Made by a program: the position numbers and the translations under genes. Positions 31,446 through 40,531 of a stretch of 64,000 nucleotides of DNA are shown piece by piece; the first letter of the stretch is position 1; each line of letters begins with the position of its first letter. The stretch is taken from NCBI RefSeq assembly GCF_042453785.1, contig NC_091671.1, positions 6,766,001-6,830,000 on the forward strand, given 5' to 3'. The notes below the pieces were generated by a model. That model was given only the letters and a program-made list of their open reading frames with translations, was not told the DNA's origin and searched no databases. This DNA comes from Malus domestica. Its lineage: Eukaryota > Streptophyta > Magnoliopsida > Rosales > Rosaceae.

Positions 31446-33626
31446 ATGGATCCGAATCAACAAGGTAATAGTAATATGGAGGGGGCGAAGAGGTTTCTGG
31501 GGCTGACTCCGGACGAGTCAGAGGCCGTGTCGCGACTCGCTGTTCCAGAACGGGCAGCCGGCGCGGGAAAGTGCTTCTACGACGCTTTCGCTGTTGCGGG
31601 AATCCGAGTCGACCGAGTCGAACCCGGACTCGTCGTCTGTTCTTTCAAGGTCCCTCCTCGCCTCACCGTAAGTCATCTAATTAGTTCACTTCCCTCCTCG
31701 TTTTGTTACATTTGCAAGTAAGTTTTGTATTGCCATTTCTTGAAATTTAAAATCATCATAAAAAATTAAAAAAAAAAAAAAATCATCATCAAAAGCCAAA
31801 TTAGTTTGAAATGTTGGTAATTTAAGCTGTATTTTAATTCTTTTTAGTTATGTGAGTCGGATCTCGGGAATGTTTTCGCAACCAAACATTTTTGAGTTTA
31901 TGTACAATTGGTGTGTTTTGATATGTCGAAGGGAATTGGATTTCATCCGGATTCATTTTGTAGTGATCTTAAGGTTGCTCACATTTTAATCATTCATCGT
32001 ATATCGTGCGATCAGAAATTATTTAATTTTTTTATTTAAAATTAAACACAAATAGTACTCGACAAAAACTGATTACACGATATACGATAAACGATTAGGA
32101 TGTAGAGATCTCTAGGATCTCGAAGTTTTAGTTTTAGTTTTAGTTCCTAATTTGGAACAAGGATCCTCTCCAGATCTTCTTTGTGAAGATTCTTTTAGAT
32201 TCTTTTTGTGGGGATTCGGAGATCAATCAATCTTGTCCGTTCATCGTATATCTAATGGTCAATTTCATTAGATACTATTTATATTTAATTTTAAATTTTA
32301 AATGATTCTAATCGTACGATATACGATAAACTAACAAAATTAATTGATATTCCGAATTTTCACAAAAAGAATTCGGAGCATGTACGATAAACGAACAAAA
32401 TTAATTGATATTCTGAATCTTCACAAAATTTGAGTGGGGTTGTCTTTTGGCCTTTTTATGTGGATGATGGCCAGTAGAAAAAATGGAAGACTAACAAACG
32501 GAAAATTAACAAGGGAAGAATTAAAAATGTTTAGGTGTAAAACTGAAAATTCATTAGGTGCTTTTGGTTGGCCCATGTTTGTTGGACTGATTTAGGTTAG
32601 CCTTTCTCCTAATCATTGAATAAAATTATTACATAATTTTTTGTTAAAATTCTAAATTTTGAAAAGAAAATTAATGAAAAGGGTTTTAAAACTTTTAATT
32701 TTAACGATAAATTGCAAAACATAGGATAAAGTGAATAGTATCAGATTTGATTTTTTAATGTAAAAATATGATTTTTCATTAAAGTAAACAGTACCGTAGA
32801 CTTTTCATTAAAACTTCAAATTTTGAAACCCTTATTAATAGATTTTCTTTTAGTAGTTAAATAAAGAACACAGAATTTACCAACTTGAATCCTCCGCCCA
32901 TCCCCACCCCTTCCCATCATCTCTTCATGTTTTTTCCTTGGTGCACTTGGCCACCGTCCCCATCAGCGGAATTGGCATCAACCCAGCTAAGAGTCTTGGG
33001 GCTGCCATCATCTCCTAACCGTAAGACATCTAATTGTGTTTGCAGGATAGAAGTGGAAAGTTGGCAAATGGTGCAATTGCAAACCTTGTCGATCTTGTTG
33101 GAATTTCTCTGGAATTTGGCGAGGGACTCGGTAGTGTTTCAACCAACATATCTATCTCGTATCTCTCTGCAGCGAAGATTGGTGTAAGCATGGCCTCCCC
33201 CTCAAATCCCTGTTTTCGTATGAAATTTCATTCAGTTCAGCATCCTTAACGGACTTTTTCTTGGCGCATTTCCGGCCCTATTGTGACGTATGTGTATCGC
33301 CGGTACCGGTCAAAGTTGTACTAGTAGAATGTTTGTTGGAAATGTCATGCGCGCTTTGTATTCGATCTGCATTTGAGCATTTCTAGCTTATATGTAACAC
33401 ACGTCTCGTTCTAATTTTCTCGGATGTCTCGAAATGACTCGTATCATGCGATACTTTTTTCTTTCATGTCAACTTGCAGGACGAGCTAGAGATCACCTCA
33501 AAAAGATTAGGAAGAAGAGGAGGTTATACGGGAACAGTGATAGTTTTGAGAAACAAAGCAGCAGGGGAGATTATCGCCGAAGGTCGACATTCGTTGCTCC
33601 GTTCAAGTCGTGCTAGCAAACTCTGA
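31446..33626 (+). CDS. Acyl-CoA thioesterase 13-like hotdog protein, copy 4
   Basis: Three coding exons: 31446-31667, 33046-33183 and 33480-33626; joined 507 bp, 168 aa. Starts [20 protein letters not shown]; exon 2 has [13 protein letters not shown]; exon 3 ends SSRASKL. In the strand motif that reads VSVDMSISY or VSIDMSISY in the others, this copy reads VSTNISISY, replacing the Asp by Asn next to the Ser that corresponds to the THEM2 active-site Ser. The GGT codon at the end of exon 2 also differs. Intron 1 (about 1.38 kb) holds AT-rich MITE-like DNA and an aquaporin fragment whose edge lies about 25 bp before the exon 2 acceptor, which leaves little room for the original branch point. Frame is open; the protein may be altered in activity. 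Confidence 0.85.
31965..32455. repeat. MITE-like AT-rich repeats in intron 1
   Basis: Blocks such as TTTTAATCATTCATCGTATA, TATTTAAAATTAAACACAAA and CGATATACGATAAACGA recur at 31985-32100 and 32240-32400, partly in inverted orientation, and again in the MITE at 40069-40273. GGATCCTCTCCAGATCTTCT at 32160 looks like one terminus. These are small non-autonomous DNA elements of one family, probably two overlapping copies. Confidence 0.5.
32885..33012 (+). pseudogene. PIP aquaporin fragment in intron 1 of copy 4
   Basis: Same captured piece as at 8465-8600: GTGCACTTGGCCACCGTCCC, then codons for a GIGINPA-type loop E with one NPA motif (here the frame [17 protein letters not shown]). Flank upstream is also shared with the other copy. 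It is intronic and on the same strand as thioesterase copy 4. It cannot encode a channel. Confidence 0.78.
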
Positions 33627-33954
33627 GTTTCAACCTCCGTCCCCTTGAATACTCCTATGGCGACGGTCGTGAGGTGAGACAACAAACAACTAGGCACAAG
33701 TTCTGGTGAATTCCACGGAGGCTCTGTACATTTAAAGAACGAATGAAATGAGCATTGTCGTAAAAACTTTATATTGGTATCATATTATGTAACTTATGTA
33801 TGAACACATCTTACTTCTAAGAAAACATCTTTGAGATTAGCTGATCTCTGAAGAACCTCCGCTAGCAGTTCCGAATAATAGCGATCACAAAGAATTGAAG
33901 AACCAACTTCAATTGCTTGAGAGTATTAAAAGACGGCAGAGGACCAGCCTTCAT

Positions 33955-34625
33955 AAGAGATACAGGTATTATGACGACGACGACGTCGACAAAAGGCTTA
34001 ATCTCATTACGTGGGGTATGTATGAATTATATTACACCATTGGCTCGGTTTTGCATCAAGTCTTCCGTTAGCTAAAGTATTCTATGTTTTTTTTAAAGTC
34101 TCTTTCCAAGTCTTTCTAGGTCATATTCCACCCTTTTTTTCCTAAGCCTCTATCTCACAATCGTATTCTAACCGAAGCATCTATGGGTTTTCGTTTCATA
34201 TGTCCAAACTTACTTAGGCGAGGCAAGACCTTTAGATTTCAAAACTTCTTGCCAAAGGTTAAGCTTCGCATTTACTCCTCATACATTTCCTCTATCAATA
34301 CTATCATTTGCGAAAAACATACACCAATGGATAGTATCTTGAACGTAATATGTTATCTCATCCATTACCAATGCAAAAATATAAGGACTTAAAGTTGAAC
34401 ATTGGTATAACTCTATGATTATGGGGAAGCTTTCAGTTTATCCGTCATGAGTTTTTACTGCAGTCCTTAGTTCATCGTACATTTATTGCTTGTATATATG
34501 CTATTGGTATTCTTTTCTTCTTTAACATCCTCTAAAAAATTTCTCTTAAAACCCTATTATACACTTTTTCCAAGTATTTATTAAACATAAATCCATACAG
34601 AAATTAAACTTTTCTTTATGCACTT
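33955..34625 (-). mobile_element. Decayed RTE-type LINE
   Basis: Read on the minus strand, the region passes from a reverse transcriptase segment (pattern SLYIFALVMDEI with changes, then a relic of the FADD box near 34330 and of the GVNAKLNLW segment near 34270) to the ORF C-terminal part near 34080-34180, and ends in the conserved CCCCACGTAATGAGATTAAG tail with GTC/TTG repeats at 33955-33990. Multiple in-frame stops and frame shifts make it a relic. The order and the tail fit the RTE clade, which is common in plants. The tail end is shared with duplicon copy 1. Confidence 0.7.
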
Positions 34626-35229
34626 GAAACTTTTTCAACTCAAAAATTGCAAAAATAAAAAAGGGTACTTATCTCAAAACAATGGGCCAAAGGAGACGGA
34701 TATGTCACATTGCGAACTTGTGGCAGAAGCGCCACCGTTCTTCAATGCAGTGGTCTAGAAAGCTCACTCTTTTATTCGTTCGACGAGTTCATAGTTATTA
34801 ATGTACAAGCCGGAAATGATTTCATTCACGTATTTCGTGCGCTTATGTACATGGTTTAGCATTTGTTCAACCATGGTACATAACATATTGTTGATGACGT
34901 ACAAACATGTAACGTACATTTTCGACAATATCAAAGTGCATTTCTTCTTTATTAAAAAAAAACATACATAATGCTCGGAAAATATTTATTTGGTTAGTTT
35001 TCGAGCGCTGCTGCTACTGTCGCCGCAGGACTTGGAGAATTTTTCAGGAGACTTCAAAAGCAAAACAATGATGGGCTGTGGCCCATGTAGGAGTTCACCA
35101 ATTATCCAAATCCAATGGAAACCCACAGGCCCATTGTTGCTCTTACGTAATACGTACCTACTCGAGCCAGCATGGTCTTCGGCTCTTTATATTCCAACCA
35201 TGCCCGGAGCGAGTCGCGACTCGTGAGAG
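34626..35229. other. Intergenic, promoter side of thioesterase copy 5
   Basis: No gene recognised. The last 60 bp repeat the leader of copies 3 and 4 (GGAGCGAGTCGCGACTCGTG), and CTTACGTAATACGTACC-like sequence also matches the upstream region of copy 4. Confidence 0.5.
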
Positions 35230-36913
35230 ATGGATACGAATGAACGAGGTAGTGCTAATATGGAGAGGGCGAAGATGTTCCTGGGGCTGACGCCGGACGA
35301 GTCAGAGGCTGTGTCGCGACTCGCTGTTCCAGAACGGCAGGCCGGCGAGGGAAAGAGCTTCTACGACGCTTTCGCTCTTGCGGGAATGCGAGTCGTCCGA
35401 GTCGAACCCGGACTCGTCGTATGTTCTTTCAAGGTCCCTCCCCGACTCACTGTAAGCCTTCTAATTAACTCGCTACCCTCCTCGTTTGGTTGCAATTGCA
35501 AGTAAATTTTGGTTTACATTTCTTGAAATTTGGATTAGCAAAATCATCATCAAAAGCCAAATTAGCTTGAAATGTAGGTAATTTAAGCTGTATTTTAACT
35601 CTTTTTAGTTGCTAATTTAACATGATTTTTCTTAATTATTTCAACATTTACACTGGTACGATCATTTCTCCTTACAATTTAGGGGCAATTTGCAAATTTA
35701 CAACTCAACCTATGCTTACTTTTATTTATTTAATAAATTTAGGCCAAATTGCATAAATGATCCATGTGTTATAAGTAATTCGAAAGATAGTCTTTATGCT
35801 AAAAAAAACTCGGATTTAAACTCCTCTGTAATACTGCGTTAGCAAATTTAGTCTAAAAATGATTTTTTCTTAAAAGTGATTTTTTAGGCGCTCTCTCTCA
35901 AAAAAAAAGTAAAGAGAGAGAAAGGAACAGACTCAGACATGGATATGGGCATGAGATCAACCCCTTGTCTCTCCCTTGTTCTTTTTGTGTAATGACCAAA
36001 GCTTTTCTTCTCTTCTTCTCCGAAGAAGATGGCTCTGCAAGAAGAACCCCAAGAGCTCCAAAACCCTCCAATGGCATTCGATCCTTTATTATTCTGTGAA
36101 AAAGGATTTGAGGAAGATTTGGGAGACAATGGTAGTGAGGAGGATATTGAGAACTGTGATGGGTTTTGAAAAAAGCAATCATCTTTCCCTTTGATTTTCT
36201 TGGAAAGTGATATGTAAAACCAAGTTCCTAGCATAACCATATTGAACTTCTTAGACCCTCTCAGCCAAACAGTTTTGAGTTTATGTTGGATACTTGAGTA
36301 CAGTGGGTGTGTTTTGATATGTCAAATTTTTAGTTTTAGTTCTTAATTGTGTTTGCAGGACAGAAGTGGAAACTTGGCAAATGGTGCGATTGCAAACCTT
36401 GTCGATGTCGTTGGAATTTCTTTAGAATATGGCGAGGGACTCCCTATGATTGTTACAATCGACATGTCTATCTCGTATCTTTCTACAGCGAAGATTGATG
36501 TAAGCAAAGCCTTCCCCTCAAATCCTTGTTTCCGTGTGAAATTTCATTCAGTTCAGCACCCTTAATCGACTTTCTTGGCGAATTTCCGCCCCTATTGTGT
36601 AGAAGCGTCACCGGTATTGTTGCAAATGGTCTCTTTTGGCATAAAACTTTGTTTTGCAATTTCTGTTTCTATAACAATTGATCTCTCTGTCTCGTCCTAA
36701 TTTTATCGGATGTTCCCCAAATGACTTATAGCATGCGATATTTCTTTCTTTCATGTCAAATTGCAGGACGAGCTCGAGATCACCTCAAAAAGATTAGGAA
36801 ACAGAGGAGGTTATACTGGAACGGTGGTAGTTTTGAGAAACAAAACAACAGGGGAGATTATTGCTGAAGGTCGACTTTCGATGTTCCGTGCACTTGGTTC
36901 TAGCAAACTGTGA
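35230..36913 (+). CDS. Acyl-CoA thioesterase 13-like hotdog protein, copy 5
   Basis: Three coding exons: 35230-35451, 36359-36499 and 36767-36913; joined 510 bp, 169 aa. Starts MDTNERGSANMERAKMFLGL; exon 2 has [13 protein letters not shown] and VTIDMSISYLSTAKID, keeping the Asp; exon 3 ends LGSSKL, a possible PTS1 signal. Part of the young subgroup with copies 3 and 4. Intron 1 contains a fragment of a cyclin-D3-like first exon. Donor and acceptor sites are canonical and the frame is open. Cellular role inferred from ACOT13-like proteins; a peroxisomal or plastid site is unproven. Confidence 0.87.
36029..36169 (+). pseudogene. Cyclin-D3-like first-exon fragment in intron 1 of copy 5
   Basis: An ATG-started frame of 46 codons begins MALQEEPQELQNPPMAFDPL and continues LFCEKGFEEDLG, closely resembling the N-terminus of plant D3 cyclins, whose LxCxE box binds the retinoblastoma protein; here the box reads LFCEK, so its last residue is not Glu. 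It stops after about 46 codons with no cyclin box. Upstream DNA from about 35888 is CT-rich like a cyclin 5' UTR. It lies in sense orientation inside intron 1 of thioesterase copy 5, so it is a captured fragment. I rely on memory of D3 cyclin N-termini for the identification. Confidence 0.65.
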
Positions 36914-37249
36914 GTGTTAATCTCATTAGGGTTCCTTTCCTTTGAAACATATTGTATTTACCATTCATGTTTGGCCATCTAATGACTTGTATTGATTCCA
37001 AATCTTCTAATGCTAAATACTCTGCAAGTTCCATCTCAACCTCCCGCTCCTTGAATTCTTGGACGGCGATAGTCTTGTGGTGCGACAACAATCAACTTTT
37101 CTTTGTGCACGCAATACATTTCGACTCAAAAAGAAATGAATAAGAGTAAGCTTGTACTTGCCTCAAAACAATGTGCCAAAAGGGACAGATGAAACATTGC
37201 AAACTTGTGCCAGAAGCGCCATTACGCGGTGGGAAAAGGCAGGTTGTTG
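36914..37249. other. Intergenic, no gene seen
   Basis: Contains the 3' flank of thioesterase copy 5; partial similarity to the duplicon 3' flank (GCGACAACAATCAACTTTTC against GACAACAAACAACTTGGC). No coding exon. Confidence 0.45.
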
Positions 37250-37625
37250 TGTTCAATGCAGTGGGGCTAGAACATAATTTGACACAACGTCCAGCTTAAT
37301 ATCAAGATTTTCAAGCTTGGGGCATCAATAAAAAGATTGTACACATAATGTCAATTATCAACAGGCAAACTTATGCGCAACGATTTCAGTTGAAGCTTCG
37401 TGAGCGCTGATATCTCCGCCAATAGTCAAGCCTTCAAGTACATAGCAGCATGAAAAAAGCATGGAGTAGGAGAAAAGCACACAATCAACAGATGTCGTAA
37501 AAGGTTAAGGGCCATAGCAACCTTTGTCTGTAGTTAAAATCTTCAAGGTCGCTCAAGTCTAAACAGGTATCAAAAGTCCATAGGTTCTTCCATCTTTTAG
37601 ACAAAACGTTGGTCCTCACAAACAT
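37250..37625 (-). pseudogene. F-box/LRR-type protein gene fragment
   Basis: On the minus strand, 37485-37620 encodes a segment like the end of an F-box (RTNVLSKRWKNLWTFDTCLD), the hallmark SVLSKRWK-LW pattern of plant F-box/FBD proteins, followed after gaps by LRR-like pieces near 37260-37440 (LEGLTIGGDISAHEA and PKLENLDIKL). There are stops between the pieces and no full F-box start. It is a decayed gene or fragment of the large F-box family. Confidence 0.6.
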
Positions 37626-37967
37626 ATTTTGTTCGAAGGAATGAAAGGATGGGACAAAGGACTGCATCTGGTAAAGAGCATCTCCAATGAGAGTTTTCAA
37701 AGTTGTCCTTATCGCTGTACGCTGCATGCTATATACAAGGACTATGGGACTTCCAATGGGATGGAGCAGCTCTCCTTACTAAACTATAGAACCTTCCATG
37801 TGAAGGCTTTTTCTTTTTCTTTTTTCAATCGATGAGGAACCAACGGTCTAGATCTAGACAGCTTCTTGTTTTTTTATTTTTTTATTTTTTTTATTTTTTT
37901 ATTTTTTTAAATGTTCTTATGTTTAGATCAATGATTTTTTTATTTTTTAATCCCTACCAAACGATAA

Positions 37968-39798
37968 GGGCGTGTTTGTTTGTCCTCTTTAACCCTCACT
38001 AGATTGGACTAGACTAACATCTAGTCTAATTCTGTGTTTGTTAGTATCAGGGATTAGCATTAGTGGGACTAGGAGGGATTCGCGCTCACTAAAAAGCCTT
38101 TGGTCTTAGCAAGACCCTCCAAAAACAGCTGGACTGCTAAGACCAGCTTCATTCACTCCTCTAATCCTCTGCGAGCTTCTTAGATCTCGCCCCTTCTGCT
38201 TTCAGACCCATGGATCTTGTCCTTCGCACATCAACAGCAACAACGGTCTCGCACTGCAAAATCAGGACAACGGTCTCAACTAGGGATGGGCAACGGTTAT
38301 GGCGGGTGGGTAACCACGGTTATTTACCCATAACAGTTAATGCTCATATCCGCATAACCGTTTACCCGTTGGGTAATTGTCTAAACCGTTATACTCATAC
38401 CCATAACCGTTTATAAACGGTTAACCATATCCATAACCGCATACCCATTTAACCGTAACCGTTTAATACCCGTTTACCTATTTACCCTTTTTAACCCGTT
38501 TATCTTCTTTTTTTACCGTTACTCCTTTTTCATCCGTCTACATTTTTTTAACAACTTGAAAATAAAAAAAAAATTGTCATAATTTTTTTTTTTTTTGACA
38601 ATTAAACATCATTGTAGGTACATTCATCATACATTTCCGTATTTTAATTTTTGAAGTCTTTATATCATTCCAATAATTGAAATAATAGTTTACAGACGAT
38701 ATTTTTAACTGTTACCAATGAAGGTAAATATAATATTTGCTAAGTATTATTGGGTTACAAGAATTGTTTAGAAGACATTTTTGTCAAAGCATTTCTGTCA
38801 ATTTCACGATTACCCGCAAGAAATTTAAATTAATTTGGCAAATTCTTGATGATGAGAATCATCATTCCTATAGCAGTGTTATTGAGAGAACGACCGATGA
38901 ATTCCTTGCTAATTTATTGGGTGCTAAGTATTATTGGATCGAGAACATGATTTATGTTAGTTTTACATATATAAAATAAATAAGTAAACGGTTATCCGTT
39001 TATAACCGCGGTTAATACCCATTACCGTCTATTTAAATTTTCCAGGTAAACAGTTATACCCATAACATTTATTTATCTAAATGGTTATCCATAATCGTAA
39101 CCGTTTAATTTAAATGGACAGATAACCACGGTTATCCATAATCAATGGGTATTTGCCCATCCTAGTCTCAACCACATGCTCCGACTGTAGACCAAACTTC
39201 TCAACCTTTCGAAAAATTTACAAACACGAAAAAATGAAAAGAGAAATTGATGAAGCAAATCAAATCACGGGCAGATATAGGCTTCCCCAAAGCTCATATA
39301 TGTTGAAAATGGAGATAAAATGCTACTAAAGCAAATGATTGAATAAAAGAAGCATCTCAACATTTCAACAACAACGATTAACGGAACAAAGTCAGGCAGT
39401 AATAACTTGATCATAGGGAGAAATAACCCATCAGCTTGTTTCTAGGAAATGTGAAATTTTGCAGAAATTTTTTGCAGAAAATAGTTTTGAAGGATCTGAA
39501 AATTTGCAGAGAAAAGATGGAGAAACGAAGAGAATATGACAGGGTCAAAGAGGGAGAAAAGCAGATAAGTTTATAGGGAGAGGGAGAGTTCTTAAAAAAT
39601 GAAAAATGTTGCATAATAATAAAATATTAATAAGCATGTATTAAAATATTAATAGATATGTATTAAATAATGTAATATTAAAGTTTGTTATTATTTTGAT
39701 TTTTAATTCGACATTCCACCAAACCCTTCATTAAGTTAGTCAAACTTAATCTCTTAAACTAATCTAGTTCGAAATAATTCGGTACAACAAACGCATCC
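37968..39798. mobile_element. PIF/Harbinger-like non-autonomous element
   Basis: Ends GGGCGTGTTTGTTTG and, reversed, GGATGCGTTTGTTGTACC form short inverted repeats, flanked by TAA (37965-37967) and TTA (39799-39801), like a slightly changed 3 bp TWA target duplication. It has no recognisable transposase. A hAT element at 38281-39164 lies inside it. Confidence 0.55.
38281..39164. mobile_element. hAT element, 884 bp, non-autonomous
   Basis: Termini TAGGGATGGGCAAC and TTTGCCCATCCTA are inverted repeats, with a perfect 8 bp target duplication GTCTCAAC (38273-38280 and 39165-39172), diagnostic of hAT. Both subterminal regions are packed with GGTTAACCG/CGGTTAT-type motifs, possible transposase binding sites. 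The middle has an 80-codon frame without recognised transposase motifs. Confidence 0.88.
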
Positions 39799-40068
39799 TT
39801 ACCTTCCATTGAGGATAATATTTATTTAGAGACCTCAAAATTCATTTGACGTAGTCTTTAAAAATGGTGGGGGTGTTTCTATTTAAAGAATATCATCGAA
39901 GATGCTCTAAGCCTAACCTACCCTAGGCCCCTAACCACTGATTGATGCTTTTGACGTGGAACCCTTTTGGACCCTCATCCTTTATTAACAAAAAAATCTA
40001 ATCATGTGATCCACAACTAGTTGACGTATCTAGCATCGCCCAAACCCAAAATGTAGACAACAAAATGG

Positions 40069-40273
40069 GATCCGGATCCGGATCCAAATTATGAGGATTT
40101 TAAGATTTTACATCTTAATCATTCATCGTGTTTCATACAATTAAAAATTATTTAATTTTTTTATTTAAAATTAAATACAAATAATATTTGATAAAAAACT
40201 GATCGCATTACGATGAACAACTATATTGTAAAGATTCCGATAATCTCCGCAAGGTGGATTTAGAGAGGATTCC
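40069..40273. mobile_element. MITE, GGGATCC-type ends
   Basis: Starts GGGATCCGGATCCGGATCC and ends AGAGAGGATTCCC, with interior blocks CTTAATCATTCATCGTG and AATTAAATACAAATAATA shared with the repeats in intron 1 of thioesterase copy 4. It ends about 260 bp before the transporter start codon. Confidence 0.55.
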
Positions 40274-40531
40274 CTAAAATCATTTCAGTACCTAACTCCT
40301 GCGATAATTACGAAAAAACGGTCGTATATATTCCCTACAAAAATTAATGATTTGATAATATAGATTTCCACTTCAGCCCTCAAACTTTCTCCGAATTTAC
40401 AGACCTGCTTAATACACTTTTTTGCAAAACAGGAGGGGCAATCCACGTAATTTTGGCACTATCAAAACACACGATTTCCGTCGTCACTCTCACTGGCGAC
40501 TGCGACTTTCTCCGCCACTGCGCACTTCACC

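Noticed and set aside
38737-38979. hAT transposase remnant
   Set aside because: The 80-codon frame shows no transposase motif that I can recognise; kept only as part of the element.
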